From NCBI RefSeq assembly GCF_018603435.1, contig NZ_CP075682.1, positions 744,001 through 808,000 on the forward strand: 64,000 bases of DNA, read 5' to 3'. Of the stretch, positions 16,001 to 23,910 are shown one piece after another; position 1 is the stretch's first letter, and each line of letters opens with the position of its first letter. The DNA is from Chryseobacterium sp. ZHDP1. GTDB taxonomy: Bacteria; Bacteroidota; Bacteroidia; Flavobacteriales; Weeksellaceae. Made by a program: the position numbers and the translations under genes. The notes below the pieces were generated by a model. The model did no database searches. It saw nothing but the letters and a program-made list of their open reading frames with translations, and had not been told where the DNA came from.

Positions 16001-17180
16001 ATTTTGGCTCATCTAAAATGTTAAGTAGAAAACTTATTGTATTAAATAAGGCTGGTTTAGTTTTATTAACCTTTTCAATTTTTATAAAATCAATAATTTG
16101 ATCCGTATTTAATTCAGCAATGTATTGTGCAGCGATAAATTCCTGATAGTTTTTATGCCTAAAAGTAAAGCTTGTTGATTCAGGATTTTTTTCAATAAAA
16201 GAGATTTTTTCAATAATATATTTTTCTTTTTTACCTAACAATCGGTACAAATCCATTTCTTCAATGCCATTTTTCTGCATCAGTTCATTTGTAATTGCTA
16301 TTTTTTGCAGTGTTTTGGAAATATGTATTAAATCGATCTGATCACTTTTAATAAATTTTTCTTTATTCAAAAGCTGTAATTCCTGATTTATAGATAATTC
16401 GAATGCTTCAGCAATATTATTCGGAAATCTATTATTTTTCATGTAAAACTTTCCGAATAAACTTAGATTAAATGGGTTTTCTAAAAAAACTCTATACCTA
16501 TTTAAGTCGCTATAAGAAATATCAATATTGAAATTATTTTTTAAAATACTTGCTATTTGTTTATCTCTCAAATTCTCTAAATAAAAGTATTCAAAACCCT
16601 CAATCTTTACCAAATACTTTTCATATATATTTGTTCTACAGCTTATAACTACTTTTATATTTCGATCATCATGTCTTTCTAAAAATAGTTCTAATTCTGA
16701 GATAAAATCTTGAATATCTGGAATCTCATCTAATCCATCAATAATAAAACAAATCTTATCTAAGTTTTCCCATTCTTTATATTTTATCAGTTTATCAATA
16801 TTGTCATTACTTCTAAAATTCTTTATGTATAAGAAAAATGGAATTAACTCTGTATTTTTCTTTTCAAGCCATAAATTATTAAAAAGATTTTCTAATTCTT
16901 TAGTTTTTCCTATTCCCGGATTTCCTAATAATACAATGTTTCCTTTACTAATAAGAATATCTTTTAATTTTACTCCCTGTTCTTTGTCTTCTTTTAACCA
17001 GAAAATTCTGGATTCTGAATCATAATCTGTACCTGTTCTTATAAAGCGCTCCTCATGTTTATATTCTTCTATCTTCTTGCTTGTAGTGAATTTACTAATA
17101 TCAAGACTATCCAATTCCTTCATCTTATGATTACAATTATTATACTTTCCATAAAAATAAAAAAAGGAATCTGCATTCAC
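13056..17180 (-). CDS. Large NACHT-domain STAND NTPase, candidate immune sensor
   Basis: A 1,374-residue protein. Walker A is GNPGIGKT (residues 86-93). Walker B is ICFIIDGLDEIPD (143-155), with the Asp-Gly-Leu-Asp-Glu form that marks NACHT. VVISCRTN (177-184) is the sensor-1 region, ENPFNLSLF is the GxP-type motif, and FRHKNYQEFIAAQYIAEL is the usual winged-helix signature. The long C-terminal part (about 400-1230) is all-helical and HEAT/ARM-like, without LRR or TPR consensus. Near 1245-1270 there is an Asn/Gly-rich segment (FGEGSTFSGNQFGGNNN), then a final helical bundle. No nuclease, TIR or protease effector is recognisable. Known bacterial NACHT proteins act in anti-phage defence; that role is inferred here. 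Codon use is very A/T-rich compared with uvrA, suggesting transfer. A second start, 19 codons in (MKELDSLDIS), is plausible. Confidence 0.85.
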   Translation of the reverse strand: MNADSFFYFYGKYNNCNHKMKELDSLDISKFTTSKKIEEYKHEERFIRTGTDYDSESRIFWLKEDKEQGVKLKDILISKGNIVLLGNPGIGKTKELENLFNNLWLEKKNTELIPFFLYIKNFRSNDNIDKLIKYKEWENLDKICFIIDGLDEIPDIQDFISELELFLERHDDRNIKVVISCRTNIYEKYLVKIEGFEYFYLENLRDKQIASILKNNFNIDISYSDLNRYRVFLENPFNLSLFGKFYMKNNRFPNNIAEAFELSINQELQLLNKEKFIKSDQIDLIHISKTLQKIAITNELMQKNGIEEMDLYRLLGKKEKYIIEKISFIEKNPESTSFTFRHKNYQEFIAAQYIAELNTDQIIDFIKIEKVNKTKPALFNTISFLLNILDEPKFKTIKDWLLNNEPEILFLTEKDRLNPYTQKEIFEKYFTDITLEKTFWLGRNRRFPMNKLAEFADVEFLLDTIVKKEHFRAVYSAIDLLSYVDESEKEGDLKKIIIDLIFENREYRNDALRCFKDRDYHIKDKHLFENIVDFFKDDFDPDVNHQIVMMLSDFENVDDNFPILKNCLFKLYEISSERIKDNSIRGTSWILEKMTLRIKKKENFLTFLKILFDQNFDLNFSDFHGKDFQDNLIEKIVEIIKSDEKFLFDLVDYILVKDSHIFYRDNLFVKLIVEGSKYPLFNHLLDKFGISSSTNHILSLCITEMGVEYFVEQYVQNKVKINENTKIENFRNYVSHYNFEIARLLEFEIAKTGYTFDDFLPTPEEFHSNGQKLKNFAQENFEILFDKEKLSSEILKVFDDNEVIEMTWDKIHEISWKWYEETGFHGLQNSVFGFIQNRLKNRTGITKQKVLNYLEREINLLYEIKNKIKNRKSEGFEIKPEHIEYIKNESLKVERDFDFKNVLTIKHDDYFTFKTHYYILKMLYFFDKEFNVGYSKEFYLKTLKYCNIHGKGEENLEYIFNKINDKEVFDKEIAQNINFEQMDYSTLTDHINYAIKNKLQDTYEKIGKFIICNKNILGNKDFLKSYTDLLSTHNQLEFLKKCCENPNKYLCWEAVKLMQEKNIGNHFIHQLAKDYISSEDELYFSKALDLLFYFNDLDSLEIYLVFLKKFGTVASDLRDDFYINSIAKFENLEKLNLLKEIFDIIYDEKNKGSFDYHHSKANLENLIANLSTSEEGYTAIQIVLHEIKQGIKDKEVKFFYVNHLIDLSEQAYYNSLSRPLNFEEVKIFIENTKRPLQTNIIMEQFNFGEGSTFSGNQFGGNNNTLTNNFNSYSTNPDVLKAEEILKEFQQLQVVNEEWKNIFIEGMKDLIELKEAETEVTIQESKTTLRKWHDTVFDLGKRLNDWKNITFLGVDFVEKTPKLLNLLHHVSQILN

Positions 17181-17212
17181 AAATTCCTTTATATAATTAA
17201 ATTGATTATCAA

Positions 17213-20044
17213 TTACTCCAGTTCCCTCTTCAAAAACTTCCCCGTCAGACTCTTCTTCGACTTCACAATTTCCTCGGGCGTTCCCTGCGCAACGATTTGT
17301 CCGCCGTGTTTTCCGCCTTCCGGACCAACATCGATGATATGATCGGCTAATTTGATCACATCCATATTATGTTCGATGATAATGAAAGAATTTCCTAATT
17401 CCACCAACTGGTTAATCGCATCCATTAAGATTTTTACATCTTCAAAATGCAGTCCTGTTGTGGGTTCGTCGAGAATATATAACGTATTTCCGGTTTGTCT
17501 TTTTGCCAGTTCTGTGGCTAATTTAATACGCTGCGCTTCTCCTCCCGAAAGCGTGGTTGATTGCTGTCCCAACGTAATATAACCCAAACCGACATCCTGC
17601 AGCGTTTTTACCTTCGCAAAGATCTTCGGAATCGGCTGGAAAAATTCCACCGCTTCATCAATCGTCATATCCAATACATCGGAAATCGATTTTCCTTTGT
17701 AACGCACTTCAAGAGTTTCCCTGTTAAAACGTTTTCCGTTGCAGGTTTCGCAGTGAACGTACACATCCGGTAAAAAGTTCATTTCAATTACTTTCAAACC
17801 GCCTCCCTGACAAGTTTCGCATCTTCCGCCTTTTACATTGAAAGAGAATCTTCCCGGTTTATAACCTCGGATTTTACTTTCCGGCAATTCCGCAAACAGG
17901 TTTCGGATGTCGGTAAACATTCCGGTGTAGGTTGCAGGATTCGAGCGCGGGGTTCTTCCGATGGGAGTCTGGTCTACATCTACGATTTTATCGATGTGTT
18001 CAAGACCTTCAATTTTTTTGTACGGCAAAGGTTCCTGAACCGCCCTGTAAAAATGTTTATTTAAAATCGGATACAATGTTCCGTTGATAAGCGACGATTT
18101 TCCGCTTCCTGAAATCCCCGAAACCACAACCAGTTTTCCCAGAGGAATATCCAATGTTACATTTTTCAGGTTATTTCCGCTTGCTCCTTTTAAAACAATA
18201 TTTTTTCCGTTTCCTTTACGTCTTTCCGCAGGAACTTCGATCTTTCTTTTTCCGTTAATATATTGTGCCGTAATCGTATCTGCTTTTACCAGATCCTTCG
18301 GCTTTCCCTGCCACAGAATTTCTCCGCCAAATTTTCCGGCTCTTGGACCGATATCCAAAACCTCATCGGCTTCCAGAATCATATCTTTATCATGCTCTAC
18401 CACCAGAACAGAATTTCCGATATCCCGAAGATTCTTTAAAGAATTAATCAATCTTTCATTGTCTCTCTGGTGCAACCCAATGGAAGGCTCATCTAAAATA
18501 TAGAGAACATTCACCAATTGAGAACCGATTTGCGTAGCCAGACGAATTCTCTGGGATTCTCCACCCGAAAGTGTTTTTGAACTTCTGCTCAGACTTAAAT
18601 AATCTAAACCTACGTCTAATAAAAACTGAAGCCTTGTTTCAATTTCCTTTAAAATTTCATGCGCAATGATGGCATTTTTCTCTGAAAATTTATCCTTAAC
18701 ATCAGCAAGCCAGTCTTTTAAATCAATTAAGCTTAAAGCATTTACCTCAGCAATATTCTTTCCGTCGATTTTAAAGCTTAAACTTGAAGGCTGAAGACGG
18801 GTTCCTTTACATTCCGGACAGGTTTCTTCCGTGGTGAAATGTCTTTCCAGCAGAATCGCTTCGTAAGATTCCCTTTCTTCGATAATTTCTTCCATGAAAG
18901 GAATCAGACCGTCAAAGCTGATCTTGATTTTCTTCGTAATTCCGGCGTATTTTAAATCTTTGTTGAATTCTTTATGACAGCCGTTGTAAATGTAGTCTAA
19001 CGCTTCTTCCGGAATATCCTGAATCGGAGTTGCCATTCCCAATCCGAAAATTTCCAAGATATTTTTGATCTGAGAAAGTACCCATTTATTAGACTTTAAA
19101 TCTTCCAATGGCAATAAACCTCCCTGATTGATGGATAATTTAGGGTTTTCAACAAAATAATCGGTATTGATTTTCTTGATGGTTCCCAAACCTTTACAGC
19201 TCGGACAGCTTCCTTTCGGAGAGTTGAAAGAAAACGTATTCGGTTCCGGCAAAGCCAGTGAATGACCGGTTTCGGCATCCATTAAATTTTTAGAAAAATA
19301 TTCGATATCCTTCGTTCCCAGTTTCTGAATTCCGATCAGTCCCTCTCCCATTTCCATCGCCGTACGAAGAGATTTTTCCATTCTCGCTTCGGAAGCAGAT
19401 TCCCCGATAATCCAGCGGTCGATGACGATGTCGATATCGTGGGTTTTATAACGGTCGAGTTTTAAATCATATTCAATGTCCTGCAGTTCGCCGTCAATTC
19501 TTGCCTGTCCGTATCCTTTTTTTGCCATCTGCACAAAAAGTTCGTGGTAATGTCCTTTTCTGGATCTTACAACAGGCGCCATCAGCATGATTTTCTCGCC
19601 TTTGTAATTCTCTTTGATGGTTTCTAAGATTTGTTCTTCCGTATAGCTTACCAATTTTTTTCCGGTGGTCTGAGAATACGCATCGGAAACTCTGGCAAAT
19701 AGAAGACGTAAGAAATCGTAAAGTTCTGTTACGGTTCCTACCGTAGAACGCGGGTTTTTGTTGGTGGTTTTCTGTTCGATGGCAATTACAGGAGACAATC
19801 CTTCAATTTTATCGACATCGGGACGCTCCAGACCTCCCAAAAACTGTCTTGCGTACGCAGAAAACGTTTCGATATATCGGCGCTGTCCTTCCGCAAAAAT
19901 CGTATCAAAAGCCAAGGATGATTTTCCGCTTCCCGAAAGTCCTGTAATTACGACCAGTTCGTTGCGTGGAATTTTTACATTGATGTTTTTAAGATTATGT
20001 TCACGTGCGCCGTAAACTTCTATATATTCTGTTGATTTACTCAT
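17213..20044 (-). CDS. uvrA: Excinuclease ABC subunit A
   Basis: A 943-residue DNA-damage sensor of nucleotide excision repair that loads UvrB. Two ABC ATPase cores are present: Walker [16 protein letters not shown] near the N-terminus and [17 protein letters not shown] in the second half, with signatures [16 protein letters not shown] and [16 protein letters not shown]. Zinc-finger cysteine pairs are seen in [22 protein letters not shown] and CETCNGKR. The length is normal for UvrA. The NACHT gene follows only 32 bp after the stop with no terminator between, so uvrA transcription probably reads into it. Confidence 0.97.
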   Translation of the reverse strand: MSKSTEYIEVYGAREHNLKNINVKIPRNELVVITGLSGSGKSSLAFDTIFAEGQRRYIETFSAYARQFLGGLERPDVDKIEGLSPVIAIEQKTTNKNPRSTVGTVTELYDFLRLLFARVSDAYSQTTGKKLVSYTEEQILETIKENYKGEKIMLMAPVVRSRKGHYHELFVQMAKKGYGQARIDGELQDIEYDLKLDRYKTHDIDIVIDRWIIGESASEARMEKSLRTAMEMGEGLIGIQKLGTKDIEYFSKNLMDAETGHSLALPEPNTFSFNSPKGSCPSCKGLGTIKKINTDYFVENPKLSINQGGLLPLEDLKSNKWVLSQIKNILEIFGLGMATPIQDIPEEALDYIYNGCHKEFNKDLKYAGITKKIKISFDGLIPFMEEIIEERESYEAILLERHFTTEETCPECKGTRLQPSSLSFKIDGKNIAEVNALSLIDLKDWLADVKDKFSEKNAIIAHEILKEIETRLQFLLDVGLDYLSLSRSSKTLSGGESQRIRLATQIGSQLVNVLYILDEPSIGLHQRDNERLINSLKNLRDIGNSVLVVEHDKDMILEADEVLDIGPRAGKFGGEILWQGKPKDLVKADTITAQYINGKRKIEVPAERRKGNGKNIVLKGASGNNLKNVTLDIPLGKLVVVSGISGSGKSSLINGTLYPILNKHFYRAVQEPLPYKKIEGLEHIDKIVDVDQTPIGRTPRSNPATYTGMFTDIRNLFAELPESKIRGYKPGRFSFNVKGGRCETCQGGGLKVIEMNFLPDVYVHCETCNGKRFNRETLEVRYKGKSISDVLDMTIDEAVEFFQPIPKIFAKVKTLQDVGLGYITLGQQSTTLSGGEAQRIKLATELAKRQTGNTLYILDEPTTGLHFEDVKILMDAINQLVELGNSFIIIEHNMDVIKLADHIIDVGPEGGKHGGQIVAQGTPEEIVKSKKSLTGKFLKRELE

Positions 20045-20079
20045 AATTCGGGGTGATCTTACCTGAAAATCACGATGTG

Positions 20080-20087
20080 CAAAATTA
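20080..20087 (-). promoter_or_regulatory. Promoter -7 box of uvrA
   Basis: CAAAATTA is TAATTTTG on the minus strand, a perfect TAnnTTTG match, 35 bp before the uvrA ATG. No LexA-type palindrome that I recognise overlaps it. Confidence 0.5.
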
Positions 20088-20290
20088 CGGAAATTTTGGC
20101 AATTTTCAGTGTTAAAAAGTGTTAGTTTATCCTTACAAAAATGATGCGAAATTATTCGGAAGCCATTTGTTTTTTTAATGGTTTTAGAAAATTATTATGA
20201 CAATTGTACCATAAAAAATTTACTCTTCATGAATCTTTGATTACAATTGCGTTTTTTCAAAATAAAAGATCAGTCTTTTTAAAGCAAAAC

Positions 20291-20496
20291 CTGTTTAAAT
20301 TAATTTCAGAATTAACCGCAAAAGGGAAAAAAGATGATGGTAAAGCGAATTTCTGTAATAATCAAAGCGCTCAAAAGAATGAAAATCAGAAATTTTTAAA
20401 AACTATGATGAGCTTTTTCATTGATAATGATCAACTTTAAATAAAAAATTTAGTAGATCTTTTGTGGCTTTTGTGGTTAAATAAAAGTTTAAACAG
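20291..20496. repeat. Dispersed palindromic repeat (TTAACCGCAAAAG family), copy 1
   Basis: About 206 bp bounded by imperfect inverted ends (CTGTTTAAATTAATTTCAGA on the left, matched by TTTAAACAG on the right) with inner arms TTAACCGCAAAAG and CTTTTGTGGTTAA. A close relative lies at 22774-22976. It fills most of the gap between uvrA and the Crp/Fnr gene. Short frames across it differ between copies and are not coding. It could be a non-autonomous mobile element. Confidence 0.65.
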
Positions 20497-20572
20497 ACTT
20501 GCAGTTCTGCATTGGAAATTCAAGCAGATTCTTCAGAATTTTAATTACTTTTACACCGGACAAAGCATTATC

Positions 20573-21145
20573 ATGAACCGACTGCGAGAACATATCGAAG
20601 CCATTACACCGCTTACAGACGAAGAGTTTGAATATGTAAAAACTTTTTTCACTTTAAGAAAAGTCCGTAAAAATCAGTTCCTGATCCATGACGGAGACGA
20701 AGTTAAATACGAATTTCTTGTTCTTGACGGAATTTATAAAGTCTATTATATTGATGAAAACGGCAAAGAACATATTCTTCAGTTTGCCAAAAAAGACTGG
20801 TGGATGTCCGATTATATAGGATTTTTTAAACAGCAAAATTCTAAAATGTTCATTGAATGCCTGAAAGAAGGCGAAGTGGTAAGTCTTACTCTCGAAGGAA
20901 GAAATAAACTCGCAGCAGATCTTCATAAGATGGATCATTTTTTCAGGATTAAATTAACGAACGGTTATATTGCGCTTCAGCAGAGAATTATGATGCTTTT
21001 GTCGGGAACACCACAACAGCGTTATGAAGAATTTGTGAGATTATATCCCGATCTGATTTCGGAAGTTCCTAAAAAATATGTTGCTGAGTATCTCGGCGTA
21101 AGCAGGGAAACTTTAAGCAGGCTGTATTCTAATACCAATAAATAG
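20573..21145 (+). CDS. Crp/Fnr-family transcription regulator
   Basis: A 190-residue regulator with an N-terminal cyclic-nucleotide-binding-type beta-roll (about residues 10-115, VRKNQFLIHDGDEVKYEFLV) and a C-terminal winged helix whose recognition region is YVAEYLGVSRETLSRLYS. It lacks the Cys cluster of FNR and the full phosphate-binding cassette of true CRP, like most Bacteroidetes members that answer to unknown signals. The frame is open upstream, but the ATG of MNRLREHIEAITPLTD matches the family start. A TGTGA-N6-TCACA palindrome about 525 bp downstream, ahead of the DJ-1-like gene, is a possible target. Confidence 0.88.
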   Translation: MNRLREHIEAITPLTDEEFEYVKTFFTLRKVRKNQFLIHDGDEVKYEFLVLDGIYKVYYIDENGKEHILQFAKKDWWMSDYIGFFKQQNSKMFIECLKEGEVVSLTLEGRNKLAADLHKMDHFFRIKLTNGYIALQQRIMMLLSGTPQQRYEEFVRLYPDLISEVPKKYVAEYLGVSRETLSRLYSNTNK

Positions 21146-21189
21146 TTTTTAAATTTTTTACTTAGCGAAATCTTTTAACGAGTCATGTC

Positions 21190-21420
21190 ATTCTGATTGA
21201 AATTTTGCGAAGCATTATGAAAGGAAGAATCTTTTTGATCGTCTCCCGCAGATTGTGCAGATTACGCGGATATTTTTCAATTTAAAATTGTTTATTTTTC
21301 TTAAATGTATTTGCAGCATTTCTGTCATCCTGTAAAGGATCTTAACAATACTGGGAATAAGAGACTCTTAGACAGGCTCAGAGTGACACTGCGAATACTA
21401 AACGAAAAACAAATGAAGAA
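21190..21420. repeat. Remnants of common intergenic repeats
   Basis: The gap after the Crp/Fnr gene holds degenerate words typical of flavobacterial spacer repeats: GTCATTCTGATTGAAAT, GTCATCCTGTAAAGGATCTT and GACAGGCTCAGAGTGACA. The last is also seen as CGACAGGCTCAGCAT at 29022-29037 and CAACAAGCTCAGGATGA at 23773-23789. No gene is visible here. Confidence 0.4.
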
Positions 21421-21539
21421 TCTTTTTAAACACTAATGCCACTAATTTTTTGCACAAAGAGCACAAATAAATTAAATACTATATTAAAGACAGACTTGAT
21501 GTGTATTGTTTCAAATATTGAAAAGAATAACTTCCGCCA

Positions 21540-21633
21540 TAGCCCCGATTGCAGAGGAAATCCCGCAATGGAGCGGCGGAGCGAAGCGGAGCCGTGCAAT
21601 GAGGAATTGTAACGGAAAGCGGGAAAAAGCTCC
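21540..21633. repeat. Structured repeat (AGCCCCGATTGC ... AGCTCC family), copy 1
   Basis: It opens AGCCCCGATTGCAG and closes CGGAAAGCGGGAAAAAGCTCC's conserved core (GGAAAGCGGGAAAAAGCTCC), enclosing a variable GC-rich middle. Three more copies occur at 27133-27198, 38191-38294 and 51702-51807. A frame across it on the minus strand is not a gene. Confidence 0.75.
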
Positions 21634-21668
21634 CAATAAAATATAAAAACCAATAGGATAAAATGCAG

Positions 21669-21690
21669 AAGTGTGATTTGGATCACACTT
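21669..21690 (+). promoter_or_regulatory. CRP-type palindrome upstream of the DJ-1-like gene
   Basis: AAGTGTGAT and ATCACACTT form perfect 9-bp arms around TTGG, giving the TGTGA-N6-TCACA consensus of CRP/FNR-family sites. Its centre is about 67 bp before the start predicted from the TACATTTG box at 21733, a usual activator position. It is also followed by a run of T, so a terminator reading is possible. Confidence 0.5.
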
Positions 21691-21732
21691 TTTTTGTGAC
21701 TTCAGTCCTTCGAACGAAGCATTGGATAGGCA

Positions 21733-21740
21733 TACATTTG
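21733..21740 (+). promoter_or_regulatory. Promoter -7 box of the DJ-1/PfpI gene
   Basis: TACATTTG, a perfect TAnnTTTG box, 66 bp before the ATG. A -33 TTG at 17-21 bp is not present, which would fit a promoter needing an activator. Confidence 0.5.
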
Positions 21741-21806
21741 CTGTAGAAATTCAGGTAATTTCAGAAAGATCAAACAAAATATTTTTAACAAACAAAATTG
21801 AATGTC

Positions 21807-22487
21807 ATGAATCCAAAAGTATTAATCGTTGTATCCAACGCGAATTCTATCGGTCCGAACAATAAAAGAACAGGAACTTTCCTGCCTGAAGTAGCGCATC
21901 CTTATGCAGAATTTGAAAATGCAGGTTACCAGATCGATTTTGCCAGCTTAACCGGTGAGTCTCCGTTTCTGGACGGATTAAATTTAGCAGATGATCCGGA
22001 GAACTTAAAATTTTTAACCGGAAAAGGCTGGGAAGATATGCACAATGCAAAAAAACTTTCTGAGGTAAATACTTATAATTACGATGCTGTTTTTGTTCCG
22101 GGAGGTCTGGCTCCGATGGTGGATATGGCAGAAGCGCCGGAACTTAAAAAAGTACTTGCCGATTTTTATGAAAGCAACCGTGTTGTGGGAGCGGTTTGTC
22201 ATGGTCCCGTTTCGCTTCTGAATGTAAAATTAAGCGATGGAAGTTATCTGGTGAATGGTAAGAATATTGCTGCATTTACCACTGCGGAAGAAGAGAATTA
22301 TGCAAAAGCGGATGTTGCTTTCGATCTTCAGACTGCCTTAACGGAGCAGGGTGCGATTTTCCATGCAGCAGAACCGTGGTCTGCAAACAGTATTGCCGAC
22401 GGAAATATCGTTACCGGACAAAATCCGGCTTCTGCAAAAGGTGTCGGAGAAAAAATAGTGGCTCTTTTGGAAGCGAAAAAAGCTTAA
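21807..22487 (+). CDS. DJ-1/PfpI-family protein (type 1 glutamine amidotransferase fold)
   Basis: A 226-residue DJ-1/PfpI-superfamily protein of the Hsp31/YhbO-like class found beside oxidative-stress and solvent-stress genes. The nucleophile is Cys131 in the elbow VVGAVCHGPVSLL; the Glu and His partners probably come from the N-terminal half and from CHG. The length and the segment EVAHPYAEFENAGYQIDFAS match small-molecule glyoxalase III/chaperone-type members. The first in-frame start is a TTG three codons upstream; the ATG at MNPKVLIVV is chosen. It may be controlled by the neighbouring Crp/Fnr protein. Catalytic activity is not shown. Confidence 0.87.
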   Translation: MNPKVLIVVSNANSIGPNNKRTGTFLPEVAHPYAEFENAGYQIDFASLTGESPFLDGLNLADDPENLKFLTGKGWEDMHNAKKLSEVNTYNYDAVFVPGGLAPMVDMAEAPELKKVLADFYESNRVVGAVCHGPVSLLNVKLSDGSYLVNGKNIAAFTTAEEENYAKADVAFDLQTALTEQGAIFHAAEPWSANSIADGNIVTGQNPASAKGVGEKIVALLEAKKA

Positions 22488-22556
22488 GCAGTCTGTTGTG
22501 CATTTGGGAATGCTTTTGCTTATCTTTATGTGAAATCTTTTTATTGTAAGATTTAG

Positions 22557-22783
22557 AGCCTGTTTAATAAAGAATTAGCTTAAAAAACTTAATCGTTATA
22601 AGCATCGCAAAGGCGCAAAATATTCATTAATACAATCTTGTCTTAAGGCGCAAAGATTTTATCTGCGATAAAATTAAGCATCAATCCTTATTGAAAATCT
22701 TTGATTTTCCTGCGCCTTAAAGATTTAAATTAATAAAAATCTTGCGTCTTACAACAAGAATATATTTATTAAGCTTGTTTAAC
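22557..22783. repeat. Palindromic intergenic repeat with GGCGCAAAG arms
   Basis: The left half (GGCGCAAAATATTCATTAAT, then CTTAAGGCGCAAAGATT) is roughly complementary to the right half (CTGCGCCTTAAAGATTTAA, then AATAAAAATCTTGCGTC), giving arms of about 55 bp with mismatches. It resembles degenerate intergenic repeats of this group. It abuts the next repeat at 22774. No frame is present. Confidence 0.5.
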
Positions 22784-22976
22784 TAATTTCAGAATTAACC
22801 GCAAAAGGGACAAAAGATAATGTTAAATCGAATTTCTAATAATAACCAAAGCGCCCAAAGAATAAAAATCAAAGATTTTTAAAACTATGGTGAGCTTTTT
22901 CATTTATAATGATCAACTTTAAATAATAGTTTAGTTTATCTTTTGTAGCTTTTGCGGTTAAATAAAAGTTAAACAG
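22774..22976. repeat. Dispersed palindromic repeat (TTAACCGCAAAAG family), copy 2
   Basis: About 200 bp, collinear with 20291-20496. The inner arms, TTAACCGCAAAAGGGACAAA and the complement of TTTGTAGCTTTTGCGGTTAA, agree except at two bases. The right end ends TTAAACAG as in copy 1. With the preceding palindrome it occupies the gap before the ABM-domain gene. Confidence 0.65.
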
Positions 22977-23134
22977 ACTTAATATTCAGGCTGGCTCTTA
23001 ATGTAATTTCGCGATAAATGAATCGCAAGGAGAGACACAAATAATTGTAACAATTTGAAAATAAGATCAACAACAGCATTGCACTTATTTTAGAAATACA
23101 GGGATTCAAATAAATAATTAAAAAATATAAGAAA

Positions 23135-23434
23135 ATGGATCAGAAAGCAGTATATATCTGTGCCAAATGGCAGGTAAAAGAAGGAAAACTGGATGCCGTT
23201 CTGCAGTTGGTACAACAGGCAGCAGAAAAAAGTTCACAGGAAGAAGGAAATCTTTTCTATAAAGTACATCAAAGCCAATCTGGCGATCATACTTTGGTAT
23301 TGTTTGAAGGGTATAAAAATGCCGATGCAGTGGAATTCCATAAAAATTCTGAGCATTACCAGAAAGTTGTAGCCGAACAGATTGTTCCTTTACTGGAAAA
23401 CAGAGAGGTGATTCTTATGGATCAGTTATTTTAA
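23135..23434 (+). CDS. Antibiotic biosynthesis monooxygenase (ABM)-domain protein
   Basis: A 99-residue single-domain protein of the ABM dimeric alpha-beta barrel superfamily. The N-terminal strand AVYICAKWQVKEGKLDAVLQ, a helix, then NLFYKVHQSQSGDHTLVLFEGYKNADAVEFHKNSEHYQKVV follow the usual order, with the conserved Glu in LFEGYK and the His of FHKNSEHY. Family members include quinol monooxygenases of the YgiN type and heme-degrading enzymes; without cofactor residues the activity cannot be fixed. It is a single-gene unit with a very strong terminator. Confidence 0.85.
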   Translation: MDQKAVYICAKWQVKEGKLDAVLQLVQQAAEKSSQEEGNLFYKVHQSQSGDHTLVLFEGYKNADAVEFHKNSEHYQKVVAEQIVPLLENREVILMDQLF

Positions 23435-23454
23435 ATAGTAGTTTTTTTAATGAG

Positions 23455-23488
23455 TTTCGGGCAAACCTTTGGTTTGCCCGAAATTTTT
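23455..23488 (+). terminator. Strong terminator of the ABM gene
   Basis: TTTCGGGCAAACC and GGTTTGCCCGAAA form a perfect 13-bp stem around TTT, followed by TTTTT. Confidence 0.92.
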
Positions 23489-23495
23489 ATTATTT

Positions 23496-23756
23496 AACCT
23501 GAGTTCGGGATAAGTCTTTTTAAACGCAAGGTTAAACAAAGCGATTCAATTATCAGGAATTCAGCTTTTAAGATATACAAAGGCGTAAAATTGATCAAAG
23601 TAATACCATTTTTGTCTTTTTTAAATAAACGAAGTGCCTTTGTTTAGCTTACCAACTTTCAATAAGTAAAAAAAATCTTTTATTTTTCTTTGCGATAAAA
23701 TAATACAACATTATAAATCAATTATTTAAATTTATTTCTTATCCCGAACTGAGGTT
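23496..23756. mobile_element. MITE-like element, copy 2 (261 bp)
   Basis: This copy is collinear with 4290-4549 over its whole length, with the same 19-bp terminal inverted repeats (AACCTGAGTTCGGGATAAG; the right end complements it with one difference). The flanks repeat ATTT (23492-23495 and 23757-23760), a possible short target duplication. It was inserted only 8 bp after the T tract of the ABM terminator, and lies 154 bp from the tssF stop. Confidence 0.75.
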
Positions 23757-23910
23757 ATTTAGCTGGAGATGCTTCAACAAGCTCAGGATGAAAGGATTCT
23801 AATACTAACTGCTTTTATATTCCTTCAAATAAATATGCTGAAGATTTCCGCTAAGTCATCCTAAGATCGTCTGAGAATTCATCCATTTTTACTGAGAATA
23901 TCTTAAACAA

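Noticed and set aside
20204..20440. Plus-strand frame of 78 codons
   Set aside because: It lies in the TTAACCGCAAAAG repeat and is not kept in the second copy.
21426..21686. Minus-strand frame of 86 codons
   Set aside because: It runs through the structured repeat and the CRP-like palindrome; its composition comes from the repeat.
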